A DNA stretch of 64,000 nt, from positions 62,001-126,000 of the forward strand of contig NZ_LMOH01000026.1 in assembly GCF_001423245.1 (NCBI RefSeq), given 5' to 3'. Positions 16,289-24,673 of the stretch are shown piece by piece. A program made the position numbers and the translations under genes. Origin of the DNA: Aureimonas sp. Leaf324 (GTDB lineage: Bacteria; Pseudomonadota; Alphaproteobacteria; Rhizobiales; Rhizobiaceae). Under the pieces are notes generated by a model. That model searched no databases and was not told the DNA's origin. It saw only the letters and a list, made by a program, of their open reading frames with translations. The first letter of the stretch is position 1. The number at the start of each line of letters is the position of its first letter.

Positions 16289-18109
16289 TCAGAGGGCGCA
16301 GCCGTCGAGCGTCGCGGCGGTCTGGATCAAGGCGAGATGGCTGAGGCCCTGCGGCATGTTGCCGAGATAGGCGAGCGTCTCGGGATCGACCATCTCCGCC
16401 AGAATGCCGGCCCCCCGGTCGCCCAGCGCCGTGAGAACTTCGTCGAAGCGCAGGCGCGCCTCGTCGCGGTGGCCGAGGAGCGCCAGACCCTCGATGATCC
16501 AGAAGGTGCAGGCGAGAAAGCAGCCCTCGTGGTCCTCGACGCCGTGGTAGCGATAGTGGAAGAGGCCCTTGCGCAGGCGCCGGTCGAGCGCCCGCAGCGT
16601 CTTTTCCAGCCGCTCGCGGCCGTCGAAGCCGAAGCGCACGGCCAGCGCCAGCGAGGCGTCGAGGCCGCTCTCGCCGGGCACCATGACGTAGGCCTGGTCG
16701 CGTTCCGACCAGCAGTTGGCATCCACCCACTCGGCGATCCGGTCGCGCGAGCGTGCCCATCGCTCGCGGCAGGTCGAGGGGATGTGGCCGCCGTCGGCCA
16801 GTTCCACGGCGCGGGCGAGCGCCTGCCACGCGCTGATCTTCGACATCGTGTAGTGCCGGCGCTCGGACAGCTCCCAGATGCCGGAATCCGGCTGGCGCCA
16901 GGTCTCGGCGCACCGGTCGGCGACGCCCGCGAGGACGGCGGCGCTGCGCGGGTCGAGGACATGCCCGCCCGCCACGAAGCGCGCCGCGGTCTCGAAGATG
17001 TCGCCGAAGATTCCGTGCTGGTGCTGCCCCGCCGCCTGGTTGCCGCGCCGCACGGGACGGCTGCCGCGATAGCCCGGCAGGTCGATCACGGTCTCCTCGG
17101 CCGGCAGGCGCTCGCCTTCCAGCGTGTAGCAGACGAGCGCGCCGTGCTCGGCCAGACGCTTGATCAGCCAGGTGAAGGCCCCCTTGGCCTCCGCCGTCGC
17201 GCCGATGCGCAGGAAGGCCTTGATCGTGTAGGACGCGTCGCGCACCCAAGCGTAGCGATAGTCGTAATTCTTCTCGCCGCCGATGCCCTCGGGCAGCGAC
17301 GTCGTGGCGGCCGCGGCGATCGCGCCGGTCGGCGAGTAGAGAAGCAGCTTCAGCGCCAGCGCGCTGCGCATCACCTCGGCGCGATACGATCCCTCGTAGC
17401 GCACGCCCTCGGACCATTGCCGCCATTCCGCGTCGGTCACGTCGATGCGGGCGCTGATCCGCTCGGGCTCCTCGAGCACCAGCGGCTCGTCCTCGCCCGC
17501 CACGATCGCCACGAGTTCGCGCGCCCCGGCCGCGACGCGGACATGGCCGCGGATCTCGGTGTCCCCCTCCTCCTCGATCCGCACGCCGTCGCTCACGCGC
17601 AGGAGGCCGATCACCGACCCGGCATGGAAGGTGGTGGCATTGGCGTTGGTGTAGAGGAACGGGCAGATCGTGTCGGCCTGCGTGCCGAAGACGAGGCGCA
17701 TCTCGAAGGTGACCTCGCCCTCGAGCCCCTCGATCCGGCGCGCCAGTTCGCACCACGGCAGGCGCCCGCCCGAGCCGCTGTTGAGCGCCTCCACGAGGCG
17801 TGCCCGCCCGTGAGGCGTCTCGAAGACCGTCTCGAGGACGTTGGAGTCCGGCCGGTAGGCGCGGTGAGACGTGTAGTCGCCGACCGGGGTCAGCGAAAAG
17901 AACCCGCCGCTTCCCTCGTCGAGGACGCGGTCCAGCATCGGGGCCGAGTTCATGTTCGGCACGCACCACCAGTCGATCGAACCGTCGGTGCCGACGAGGG
18001 CGACGCTGCGGCCATCGCCGAGGGCACTGTAGGCCTCGAGCGGCAGGGGGGCCGGTCGCCCGGGCCGCACGACACCGGGGTCTTCGGCCGGCTTCACCCG
18101 GTTCAACAT
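16289..18109 (-). CDS. Glycoside hydrolase family 15 protein (glucoamylase or trehalase type)
   Basis: A 606-residue cytoplasmic GH15 enzyme. The N-terminal beta domain contains the opening LEAYSALGDGRSVALVGTDG, and the (alpha/alpha)6 barrel contains YRYAWVRDASYTIKAFLRIG and SGIWELSERRHYTMSKISAW, the latter holding a likely catalytic glutamate. GH15 proteins of this short form hydrolyse starch-derived oligosaccharides or trehalose; sequence alone does not tell which. ATG at 18109 follows a CGGAGG site spaced by 5; an in-frame ATG at 18370 would add 87 residues of non-family sequence. No partner gene adjoins it. Confidence 0.9.
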   Translation of the reverse strand: MLNRVKPAEDPGVVRPGRPAPLPLEAYSALGDGRSVALVGTDGSIDWWCVPNMNSAPMLDRVLDEGSGGFFSLTPVGDYTSHRAYRPDSNVLETVFETPHGRARLVEALNSGSGGRLPWCELARRIEGLEGEVTFEMRLVFGTQADTICPFLYTNANATTFHAGSVIGLLRVSDGVRIEEEGDTEIRGHVRVAAGARELVAIVAGEDEPLVLEEPERISARIDVTDAEWRQWSEGVRYEGSYRAEVMRSALALKLLLYSPTGAIAAAATTSLPEGIGGEKNYDYRYAWVRDASYTIKAFLRIGATAEAKGAFTWLIKRLAEHGALVCYTLEGERLPAEETVIDLPGYRGSRPVRRGNQAAGQHQHGIFGDIFETAARFVAGGHVLDPRSAAVLAGVADRCAETWRQPDSGIWELSERRHYTMSKISAWQALARAVELADGGHIPSTCRERWARSRDRIAEWVDANCWSERDQAYVMVPGESGLDASLALAVRFGFDGRERLEKTLRALDRRLRKGLFHYRYHGVEDHEGCFLACTFWIIEGLALLGHRDEARLRFDEVLTALGDRGAGILAEMVDPETLAYLGNMPQGLSHLALIQTAATLDGCAL

Positions 18110-18435
18110 GAAACCTCCGGACGATCGAACGAGATACGAGGGCGCGCGAGAGGCAGGAGCAAATGGGTCATCGCGGCGGGAATGCTTCGGCGGCCACATA
18201 AGATCCTGCGGCACACGCGCGCATGAACCGTCATCCTGCGAATGAAGTGCGCGGCCGGACGTAACGACGACTTGCCTTTTCGGTCCGGCGAGGGCATATC
18301 GGAATGGTCGAAAGATGGCCGGACGCTTGGGCCTTGCGCCGTTGGCGCAGTGCCGGTTCTCCCGTTTCATCGCGATACTCGAAACTGGAGCGCGCCGGAA
18401 GGCCGCCGACGAACGCTTGCGTAGAAAGGTGTCCC
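18110..18435. other. Divergent intergenic region and cold-shock leader
   Basis: These 326 bases between the GH15 gene and the cold-shock gene hold no gene that I can support. A perfect short hairpin TGCGCC gtt GGCGCA lies at 18335-18349, about 90 bases before the csp start, within what may be the long 5' leader usual for cold-shock mRNAs. Confidence 0.5.
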
Positions 18436-18645
18436 ATGGCTACGGGAACCGTGAAATGGTTTAACTCCGACAAGGGCTTCGGCTTCATAGCCCCCGACGA
18501 CGGAGGTCAGGATGCCTTCGTGCACATCACGGCGGTGCAGCGCTCGGGCCTCGATGGCCTGACCGACGGCCAGAAGGTCAGCTTCGAGCTCGTGGCCGAC
18601 CGCAAGACCGGCAAGCTCGCGGCGCAGAACCTCAAGGCTCTCTGA
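18436..18645 (+). CDS. Cold-shock protein (CspA family)
   Basis: A 69-residue single cold-shock domain that binds single-stranded nucleic acid and melts RNA secondary structure. RNP1 is KGFGFIAP (about 16-23) and RNP2 is AFVHI (about 32-36); the opening [13 protein letters not shown] is the family hallmark. ATG at 18436 follows GAAAGGTG. The gene is monocistronic. Whether it is cold-induced or constitutive cannot be judged from the sequence. Confidence 0.96.
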   Translation: MATGTVKWFNSDKGFGFIAPDDGGQDAFVHITAVQRSGLDGLTDGQKVSFELVADRKTGKLAAQNLKAL

Positions 18646-18826
18646 GCCGATCCGGGCTCCGGCCTTCCCGAACCGGGACGGCCCCACCCGATCTCCCCGC
18701 CGATCCGTCGGCGGGCCTCCTTCCGAAAGGCAAGCCTCGAGCCAGCTCGACACGCCAGACCTTCCTCCGTCTTCCCGCTTCGACCACGGATGCACTGGCG
18801 AAACGGGGCGACGACCGACATGAGCG

Positions 18827-18859
18827 AACCCTGCGCCGATCCGGCTGCAGGGTTTTTTC
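18827..18859 (+). terminator. Rho-independent terminator downstream of csp
   Basis: AACCCTGC (18827-18834) pairs with GCAGGGTT (18847-18854) across a 12-nt loop and runs into a T-tract ending near 18859. It lies about 180 bases after the csp stop. Confidence 0.8.
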
Positions 18860-19023
18860 TTGTCCGGCTGCCGAATGCCCCGATGCCGAAGTCGTGATCA
18901 GGCAGCGGCAACAAGTCGTTCGCCCGCCGGGTGCACGCCCGACAGGAACGCAAGCGCAATCGTCCGACTATTGAGCCAATACAAGGCACAATAACTACGC
19001 AAGCCTTTCTTTCAAACGATACA

Positions 19024-19047
19024 ATACCAGTATATCGCTTTAAAGCG
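19024..19047. promoter_or_regulatory. ATACCAG element and adjacent 12-bp palindrome upstream of the TTT operon
   Basis: ATACCAGTAT (19024-19033) contains the same ATACCAG 7-mer found in the two apiose promoter regions and is itself nearly palindromic (ATAC-CA-GTAT). Three bases on, CGCTTTAAAGCG (19036-19047) is a perfect 12-bp palindrome. Both sit about 120-145 bases before the first transporter gene in an AT-rich patch. I infer operator function, possibly for the GntR regulator at 8532-9245. Confidence 0.5.
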
Positions 19048-19167
19048 CTGAAGATCGTGGGTTTTCCGCAGGTTGGCGGGGAAGGACGACTGGACAAACC
19101 GTCGCAAATCCTGTGCTGTCCGGCTCAGCGCCAAGCTCTTCGGCGCGCCGACACTCTGGGAGGAATC

Positions 19168-20148
19168 ATGTCGACGATTTGGAAGGGGCTGCTCGCCTCG
19201 ATCGCCGTTCTGGCCGCCGCATCCGCCGCGTCCGCGCAGGCGGACTACCCGACGCAGCCGATCACGATCGTGGTGCCGTTCTCCGCCGGCGGCCCGACCG
19301 ACACCGTGACGCGCCTGATCGCCCAAACCATGACGAGCGAGCTCGGCCAGCAGGTGCTGGTGCAGAACGTCGGCGGCGCCGGCGGCACGCTCGGCGCCGG
19401 CCAGGTGGCCCAGGCCAAGCCCGACGGCTACACGCTCCTCCTCCACCATATCGGCATGTCGACGGCGCCCACCCTCTACCGCCAGCTCGCCTTCGATCCG
19501 CTGAAGGCCTTCGCGCCGATCGGTCAGGTGACCTCGGTGCCGATGACCATCGTCGCGCGCAAGGACCTCGAGCCGTCCGACGCCGCCGGCCTCATCACCT
19601 ACCTGAAGGCGAACGGCGCGGACACGACCTATGCGCATGCCGGCATCGGCTCGGCATCGCACCTGTGCGGCATGCTCCTGCAGGAAGCGCTCGGCGTCCA
19701 GATGATCACCGTGCCCTACCAGGGCGCCGCCCCGGCGATGACCGACATCGTGGGCGGTCAGGTCGATGTCCTGTGCGACCAGACCACCAACACGACCAAC
19801 CAGATCAAGGCCGGCGAAGTGAAGGCCTATGCCGTTACGACGCCCGAGCGCGTCGCCTCGCTGCCGGACCTGCCGACCACCAAGGAAGTCGGTCTCGACA
19901 AGATGCAGATCGGCGTCTGGCACGGGCTCTACGCGCCGGCCGGCACGGACCCCGCCATCATCGCCAAGCTCGAGGGCGCCCTGCAGAAGGCGCTGGCCAA
20001 CGACACCGTCAAGGCGCGCTTCGCCGAACTCGGCACCGCGCCGGTCTCGGCCGCGGAGGCGACCCCGGACTCGCTGAAGGCGCAGCTGACCTCGCAGATC
20101 GAGCTCTGGCGCCCGATCATCCAGGCCGCCGGCACCTACGCCGACTGA
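19168..20148 (+). CDS. TTT transporter substrate-binding protein (TctC/Bug family)
   Basis: A 326-residue periplasmic binding protein of the Bug family, with a signal peptide cleaved near SAQ-AD (residues 22-24). Family motifs include YPTQPITIVVPFSAGGPTD just after cleavage and VPYQGAAPAMTDIVGGQVD in the second lobe. These proteins bind carboxylates and sugar acids and deliver them to the TctAB membrane pair that follows. ATG at 19168 follows GGGAGGAAT. The ATACCAG element upstream suggests a link to the apiose locus, so apionate or a related sugar acid is a candidate ligand (inference). It is not likely to be a citrate system, since no TctDE sensor pair is nearby. Confidence 0.92.
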   Translation: MSTIWKGLLASIAVLAAASAASAQADYPTQPITIVVPFSAGGPTDTVTRLIAQTMTSELGQQVLVQNVGGAGGTLGAGQVAQAKPDGYTLLLHHIGMSTAPTLYRQLAFDPLKAFAPIGQVTSVPMTIVARKDLEPSDAAGLITYLKANGADTTYAHAGIGSASHLCGMLLQEALGVQMITVPYQGAAPAMTDIVGGQVDVLCDQTTNTTNQIKAGEVKAYAVTTPERVASLPDLPTTKEVGLDKMQIGVWHGLYAPAGTDPAIIAKLEGALQKALANDTVKARFAELGTAPVSAAEATPDSLKAQLTSQIELWRPIIQAAGTYAD

Positions 20149-20238
20149 CCGGTTTTCCAAGGCTCGCAGACAGTGCCGCCCGGCCGGGGTTCGCCCCGGC
20201 CGGCTCGTCCGATCGCATCCGTCCGGGGGAACCTTTCC

Positions 20239-20712
20239 ATGCAAGCAACCGAAGGCGCGAAATCGCGTCGTGATCTTCTGGCGGGCCTGATCTTCATGGC
20301 CATCGCCGCGGGCTTCGCGCTCGAGGCCTCGAACTACGACATGGGCCGGGCCATCCGCATGGGACCCGGTTTCATCCCGATGACGCTCGCGATCCTGCTC
20401 GCGATCTTCGGCGCGATGATCGCCTTCGGCGGCCTGCGCAAGGACGAGCGGATCGAGAAGACGCCGATCCCCTGGAAGGGCATCGTCCTGATCCTCGCCG
20501 CCCTCGTGATCTTCGGCGAGTTCGGCACGGCTCTCGGCCTCGTGCCGGTCGTCTTCATCGGCACCGCGATCGTGGCGCTCGCCTCGGCCAAGAACTCGAT
20601 CGTCTCATCGCTGACGATCGCGGCCTGCATGTCGGCGCTCTGCTGGCTGGTCTTCAAGGTCGGCCTCGGCATCACCCTGCCGACCTTCGGCCCCCTTCTC
20701 ACCTTCTCCTGA
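20239..20712 (+). CDS. TTT transporter small membrane subunit (TctB family)
   Basis: A 157-residue protein with four hydrophobic segments, the usual size and topology of TctB, the small, poorly conserved membrane subunit of tripartite tricarboxylate transporters. The conserved glycine-rich FIPMTLAILLAIFGAMIAF lies near residues 45-63. ATG at 20239 follows GGGGGAACC; the earlier in-frame ATG at 20173 adds unlikely sequence. It sits between the binding protein (91 bases) and TctA (12 bases). Confidence 0.88.
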   Translation: MQATEGAKSRRDLLAGLIFMAIAAGFALEASNYDMGRAIRMGPGFIPMTLAILLAIFGAMIAFGGLRKDERIEKTPIPWKGIVLILAALVIFGEFGTALGLVPVVFIGTAIVALASAKNSIVSSLTIAACMSALCWLVFKVGLGITLPTFGPLLTFS

Positions 20713-20724
20713 GGCGCGGACACG

Positions 20725-22230
20725 ATGGATCTTCTGGCCAACCTCGCGCTCGGCTTCGAAACGGCGCTCACCCCGATCAACATCTTCTGGTGCTTCGTCG
20801 GCGTGCTGCTGGGCACGCTGGTCGGCGTCCTGCCCGGCATCGGGCCGACGGCGACGATCGCGATGCTCCTGCCGATCACCTTCTCCTTCTCGCCCGTCAC
20901 CGCCCTCATCATGCTGTCGGGCATCTACTACGGCGCCCAGTACGGCGGCTCGACGACCGCTATCCTCATCAACCTGCCGGGCGAAAGCTCGTCGGCGGTG
21001 ACAGCCATCGACGGCTACCAGATGGCACGAAAAGGCCGGGCCGGCACGGCGCTCGCAACGGCCGCGCTCGGCTCCTTCTTCGCCGGCTCGGTCGCGACGC
21101 TGCTGCTCGCCATCGCGGCCCCGCCGCTGGCGCGCGTCGCCCTCCAGTTCGGCGCGCCCGAATATTTCGCGCTGATCGTGCTCGGCCTTCTCGTCTCGAT
21201 CTCGCTCGCCCACGGCTCGATCATCAAGGCGCTGGCGATGATCTGCCTCGGCCTCTTGCTCGGCACCGTCGGCCAGGACATCTACACCGGCACGCCGCGC
21301 TTCACCTTCGGCCAGCTCGAACTCTACCAGGGCATCAACTTCGTCTCGATCGCCGTCGGCGTCTTCGGCGTCGCGGAAATCTTCCGCAATCTCGAGAACG
21401 AGACGACGCGCGAGATCGGCGTCAAGAAGGTGGCGGGCCTCTGGCTCACGAGGCAAGACTTCAAGCGCATCATCGGCCCGGTGATCCGCGGCACGGCGCT
21501 CGGCTCGATCCTCGGCGTCCTGCCGGGCGGCGGCCACGTCCTCTCCTCCTTCGCCTCCTATTCGATGGAGAAGAACCTCGCGTCCAACAAGGCCGAGTTC
21601 GGCCATGGCGCGATCCAGGGCGTCGCCGGGCCGGAAAGCGCCAACAACGCCGCCGCGCAGACGTCATTCATCCCGCTCCTGACGCTCGGCATCCCCGCCC
21701 ATCCCGTGATGGCGCTGATCGTCGGCGCCTTCATCCTGCAGGGCATCACGCCCGGCCCCAACGTCATCAACACGCAGCCGGCGCTCTTCTGGGGCATTAT
21801 CGCCTCGATGTGGATCGGCAACGTGCTCCTCGTCATCCTCAACCTGCCGCTCATCGGCATCTGGGTGAAGATGCTGACGATCCCCTACCGCATCCTCTTC
21901 CCCGCGATCGTGCTGTTTGCCGCGATCGGCTGCTACTCGATCAACAACAATCCGTTCGACGTCTATGCGATCGGCCTGTTCGGGGTGCTCGGCTACGTCC
22001 TGATCCGCCTCGGCTGCGAGCCGGCGCCGCTGCTGCTCGGCTTCGTGCTCGGGCCGCTTCTGGAAGAGCACCTGCGCCGGGCCATGATCATCTCGCGCGG
22101 CAACGCGATGGTGTTCCTGGAGCGGCCGATCTCGGCCTCGCTCCTGGCGCTGGGCCTCGCCTGCGTGATCTTCGCCCTCCTCCCCTCCATCCGCAACAAG
22201 CGCAAGGAAGTCTTCGTCGAGGACGATTGA
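20725..22230 (+). CDS. TTT transporter large membrane subunit (TctA family)
   Basis: A 501-residue permease with about eleven or twelve transmembrane helices. It shows the TctA hallmarks: GVLPGIGPTATIAMLLPITF near 33-52 and YYGAQYGGSTTAILINLPGE near 70-90, a second glycine-rich loop ILGVLPGGGHVLSSF in the inverted repeat half, and GPESANNAAAQTSFIPLLTL. It should use the ion gradient to move the ligand captured by the preceding Bug protein. Operon end; the next gene starts 43 bases on and is of unrelated type. Confidence 0.94.
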   Translation: MDLLANLALGFETALTPINIFWCFVGVLLGTLVGVLPGIGPTATIAMLLPITFSFSPVTALIMLSGIYYGAQYGGSTTAILINLPGESSSAVTAIDGYQMARKGRAGTALATAALGSFFAGSVATLLLAIAAPPLARVALQFGAPEYFALIVLGLLVSISLAHGSIIKALAMICLGLLLGTVGQDIYTGTPRFTFGQLELYQGINFVSIAVGVFGVAEIFRNLENETTREIGVKKVAGLWLTRQDFKRIIGPVIRGTALGSILGVLPGGGHVLSSFASYSMEKNLASNKAEFGHGAIQGVAGPESANNAAAQTSFIPLLTLGIPAHPVMALIVGAFILQGITPGPNVINTQPALFWGIIASMWIGNVLLVILNLPLIGIWVKMLTIPYRILFPAIVLFAAIGCYSINNNPFDVYAIGLFGVLGYVLIRLGCEPAPLLLGFVLGPLLEEHLRRAMIISRGNAMVFLERPISASLLALGLACVIFALLPSIRNKRKEVFVEDD

Positions 22231-22273
22231 GCCGAGACTTGACGGATCGAACTTGCGCCCGACCCTTGACGCC

Positions 22274-22753
22274 ATGGGTATCGAGATCGAGCGCAAGTTC
22301 CTCCTGGCCGGCGACGCGTGGCGCCGTCACGCCGACGCGGGCACTCGGGTCCGGCAGTTCTACCTCGCCATCCGCGAGGGGCTCACGGTCCGGGTGCGGC
22401 TGCGCGAGGGGCGGAAGCCGATGATCACCATCAAGACCGGCGCGGGCGATGCCCGCGGCGAGTACGAGTACGAAATCCCCGAAGCCGACGCGCGCGAACT
22501 GGAAGCCGCCCGCGTCGGCTTCGTCGTCGAAAAGCACCGCCATCTCGTGCCGCTCGGCGACCTCACGATCGAGGTGGACGTGTTCGAGGGGGCGCTCTCG
22601 CCCCTCGTCATGGCCGAGATCGAGCTGCCGGCCGTCGGACACGCCGTGGACCTGCCGGAGTGGATCGGCCCGGAGGTCACGCACGATCCCCGCTACACCA
22701 ACGCCGCCATGGCGTTGAACGGCCGGCCGGAGGCCGACGCGCCCCGGACCTGA
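22274..22753 (+). CDS. CYTH-domain protein, probable inorganic triphosphatase
   Basis: A 159-residue CYTH domain. The signature ExExK appears as EIERKF at residues 3-8, followed by alternating charged strands (VRVRLREGRKPMITIKTG, EYEYEI, IEVDVF) that line the triphosphate tunnel. Bacterial single-domain members hydrolyse inorganic triphosphate in the presence of metal. ATG at 22274 is chosen because the motif begins there; 22253 would add seven residues. It lies 67 bases before a CHAD-domain gene, a pairing repeatedly seen in polyphosphate-related loci. Confidence 0.88.
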   Translation: MGIEIERKFLLAGDAWRRHADAGTRVRQFYLAIREGLTVRVRLREGRKPMITIKTGAGDARGEYEYEIPEADARELEAARVGFVVEKHRHLVPLGDLTIEVDVFEGALSPLVMAEIELPAVGHAVDLPEWIGPEVTHDPRYTNAAMALNGRPEADAPRT

Positions 22754-22820
22754 CGCCGGGTCCCCTTCCGCGCGCGATGCGCTAGATCATCGACCGGCCC
22801 TTTCGGCCGCCGAGGAGACC

Positions 22821-23768
22821 ATGGCCTACCGCATCGACCCCCGAGTTCCCGTCGACGCCGCGATCCGGCGCGCCGCCCAGGAACAGATCGACAAGGCGAT
22901 CCGCGACCTGTCCGGGGGCGAGGACGGGCGGCACGAGGCCGTGCACGAGGCGCGCAAGCGACTGAAGAAGCTGCGCGGGCTGGTGCGCCTCCTGCGCGAG
23001 GCCGATCCCGATTTCGCGAGGGCCGAGAACGCGCGCTACCGCGACGCCGGGCAGACGCTCTCGGCGGTGCGCGACCGGACGGCGCTGATCGAGGCGCTCG
23101 ACGGGCTGGAGGCGCGTTTTTCGGGCGAAGTCACGAGCTCCTCGTTCGACGTGGTGCGCACCGCACTGGAGTTGAAACGACAGGCCGCCATCGAGACCGA
23201 GGGCAGCGCCGCCGACGGCGCTGCCGAGGCGCTAAAGGGTCTGAAGGAGGGCCGGTTGCGACTGGACGCCCTCGTTTTCGGCCGGCGGGCGGCGCGTCAT
23301 CGCGAGCGCATCGTCGCCGGCATCGAGGCGAACTACCGGCGCGGGCGACGCGATTTGAAAGCGGCACTGGCCAGCGGCCATGCGGAAGACTTCCACGATC
23401 TGCGCAAGCGCATCAAGTATCTCGGCATGCACCTCAAGCTTCTGGAGGATCTGTGGCCCTCCGCCCTGTTGCCGCTGCGCGAAGAGGCGGATCGCGCCGC
23501 CGATGCGCTCGGTCGCGACCACGACTACGCCGTGCTTCATGCCGAAATGCTGGCGGACCCGCGCTCGTTCGGGGCGCGGGCCGATCTCGACGTCGTGCTG
23601 GCGTTGCTCGATCGCCATCAGGCCGAATTGCGCACTGAAGCCGCCGAAATCTGCGGCCGCCTTCTGGCCGAGAGGCCGGACGCCTTCGCCGCGCGTATCT
23701 CGCGGCTCTGGAGGCTGGCGGCCGAGGCGCCCGATCCCGCCGCGCCGCCGGAGGCGCCGACGGACTGA
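22821..23768 (+). CDS. CHAD-domain protein
   Basis: A 315-residue all-helical CHAD domain. Conserved histidines with neighbouring basic residues occur in two copies, HEAVHEARKRLKKLRG (about 36-51) and EDFHDLRKRIKYLGMHLKLL (about 190-210), the pattern thought to bind polyphosphate. CHAD proteins associate with polyphosphate granules or with CYTH enzymes; here the CYTH partner is a separate gene just upstream. The C-terminus ends in a Pro/Ala tail. Confidence 0.88.
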   Translation: MAYRIDPRVPVDAAIRRAAQEQIDKAIRDLSGGEDGRHEAVHEARKRLKKLRGLVRLLREADPDFARAENARYRDAGQTLSAVRDRTALIEALDGLEARFSGEVTSSSFDVVRTALELKRQAAIETEGSAADGAAEALKGLKEGRLRLDALVFGRRAARHRERIVAGIEANYRRGRRDLKAALASGHAEDFHDLRKRIKYLGMHLKLLEDLWPSALLPLREEADRAADALGRDHDYAVLHAEMLADPRSFGARADLDVVLALLDRHQAELRTEAAEICGRLLAERPDAFAARISRLWRLAAEAPDPAAPPEAPTD

Positions 23769-23881
23769 AACGCCGTGCGGCCGCTTGCCGGCGGATCTTC
23801 GGGACGCCTCGCGAGGGCTTGCCAAACCGGCCCCGGCTGGCGCAATCCGGCAGGCATGATGCCATCAGTGCGCCCCACGCG

Positions 23882-24673
23882 ATGACGCAACGCAGGGATC
23901 GCCCGCCCGCTCGACCCCGCGGCCGCGCCGACGTGGCTTCGGCCGCGCCGGTCGAGCGCGGCCACGGCATCGCGCGCGTCCTCTCGAAGCTCGGCTACTG
24001 TTCGCGCACGCAAGGCGAGGCTCTGGTGCGCGCGGGCCGGGTGCGCGTCGACGGCCGCGTCGTCCACGACCCCGAGCATCGCACCCTCGCCTCTGCCGCG
24101 CGCATCGAGGTGGACGGCCGGCCGGTGGCCGCCGAGGCGCCCGTCACGCTGATGCTGAACAAGCCGCGCGGTCTGGTGACGACGCGCGACGACCCCGAAG
24201 GCCGGGACACGATCTATCGCTGCCTCGAAGGTCTCGGCCTGCCGCATGTCTCGCCGGTCGGCCGCCTCGACAAGGCGAGCGAGGGGCTGCTGCTTCTCAC
24301 CAACGACACGGTCTTCGCCCAGCGCCTCCTCGATCCCGCTTCGCATGTGCCCAAGACCTATCATGTGCAGATCGACCGGTCGGCGGACGAGGCGCTCTTG
24401 GCGGGCATCCGCGCCGGCGTCGAGGATCGGGGCGAGCCTCTTGCCGTTCGCTCGGTTCGGGTGCTGCGCGAGGGGGAGCGCACGGCGTGGCTGGAGATCG
24501 TGCTCGACGAGGGGCGCAACCGCCACATCCGCCGGCTTCTCGCCGCGCTCGGCACTGACACGCTGCGGCTCGTGCGCGTGTCGATCGGCGCGCTCGCGCT
24601 CGGCGACCTGCCGAAGGGCGCCGTGCGCCCGCTGACGCCGGACGAGCGGGCGCTTCTGGAGCGCACGTCGTGA
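23882..24673 (+). CDS. rRNA large-subunit pseudouridine synthase (RsuA/RluB/E/F family)
   Basis: A 263-residue enzyme that isomerises a uridine of rRNA to pseudouridine. An S4 RNA-binding domain covers about 29-80 (IARVLSKLGYCSRTQGEALV) and the catalytic domain follows, with D130 in VGRLDKASEGLLLLTND as the nucleophile and RNRHIRRLL near the end. Length and S4 domain fit RluB; the exact site is not certain. ATG at 23882 has a weak ribosome site; an in-frame ATG at 23819 is possible but adds non-family sequence. Its stop overlaps the start of the following glycosylase gene by 4 bases. Confidence 0.87.
   Translation: MTQRRDRPPARPRGRADVASAAPVERGHGIARVLSKLGYCSRTQGEALVRAGRVRVDGRVVHDPEHRTLASAARIEVDGRPVAAEAPVTLMLNKPRGLVTTRDDPEGRDTIYRCLEGLGLPHVSPVGRLDKASEGLLLLTNDTVFAQRLLDPASHVPKTYHVQIDRSADEALLAGIRAGVEDRGEPLAVRSVRVLREGERTAWLEIVLDEGRNRHIRRLLAALGTDTLRLVRVSIGALALGDLPKGAVRPLTPDERALLERTS

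Larger units (their letters stand above)
18646..19167. other. Long intergenic region between csp and the TTT transporter
   Basis: No coding sequence is supported in these 522 bases. The left part carries the terminator at 18827-18859. The segment 18960-19050 is markedly AT-richer than the rest of the window and carries the regulatory motifs listed separately, so the transporter promoter probably lies here, with a leader of roughly 100 bases. Confidence 0.6.

Noticed and set aside
16337-18226. 629-codon plus-strand frame opposite the GH15 gene
   Set aside because: Shadow of the GH15 coding strand; no motif and no ribosome site.
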